Origin: Desulfotomaculum sp. | Lineage (GTDB): Bacteria; Bacillota; Desulfotomaculia; Desulfotomaculales; Ammonificaceae | Assembly: GCA_012961725.1 (NCBI GenBank) | Contig: DTYU01000050.1 | Span: 1-13,169, forward strand | DNA length: 13,169 nucleotides | Direction of reading: 5' to 3' | In this document: piece by piece, positions 13,127-13,169 of the stretch | How the letters are laid out: each line of letters opens with the position of its first letter | Numbering within the stretch: the first letter of the stretch is position 1 | Position numbers and translations under genes: made by a program | The notes under the pieces: model-generated | What the model was told of the DNA's origin: nothing | What the model saw: the letters and a program-made list of their open reading frames with translations, nothing else | Databases searched by the model: none

Positions 13127-13169
13127 GGACACCATACTAAATTATTATCCCGATGATTGATTATGGGAA

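Noticed and set aside
13052..13169. Purine riboswitch, PurR box or promoter upstream of purE
   Set aside because: I find no guanine-aptamer core. A GATAAT at 13144-13149 has only a poor TTCCCA partner 14 bp away. The real control region probably lies outside the window.

Overview
The window carries twelve intact biosynthetic genes, all on the minus strand, and no convincing gene on the plus strand. In transcription order (high to low coordinates) they are purE, purB, purF, purM, purH and purD (de novo purine synthesis), then hisD, hisC, hisB, hisH, hisA and hisF (histidine synthesis). The DNA is GC-rich. PurF is the Bacillus-type enzyme with a short propeptide and four [4Fe-4S] cysteines, Shine-Dalgarno sequences are strong and purine-rich, and many starts are TTG or GTG. 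Together these suggest a Gram-positive Firmicute, most likely an anaerobic clostridial lineage of the Desulfotomaculum/Pelotomaculum/Moorella kind. That assignment is inference, not a match.

Layout: 1-161 has no gene but contains several inverted repeats and may be a truncated structured RNA element. 162-5318 is the his block (hisF, hisA, hisH, hisB, hisC, hisD), with overlapping or closely spaced genes except for an 84-bp gap before hisH. 5378-13051 is the pur block (purD, purH, purM, purF, purB, purE), with gaps of 59-182 bp except the 4-bp purF/purM overlap. 13052-13169 upstream of purE holds two short tandem repeats and possibly the edge of a mobile or repeat element.

The two pathways are linked. 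HisH/HisF release AICAR, which is a substrate of PurH, and both pathways start from PRPP. The cluster is incomplete for both. purC, purS/Q/L, purN and purK are missing from the purine side; hisG/hisZ, hisI/hisE and the histidinol-phosphate phosphatase are missing from the histidine side. They must lie elsewhere or be replaced.

The least ordinary signal is a family of 7-bp-period intergenic repeats (consensus close to RRNNTCA) in five of the six gaps longer than 50 bp. They run on the minus strand in four arrays and on the plus strand in two. In the purE-purB gap two opposed arrays flank a hairpin. One array supplies the last codons and stop of purD, and another abuts the purH ribosome binding site. 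Otherwise the region is conserved housekeeping metabolism, and I see no defence, toxin or other novel protein system.
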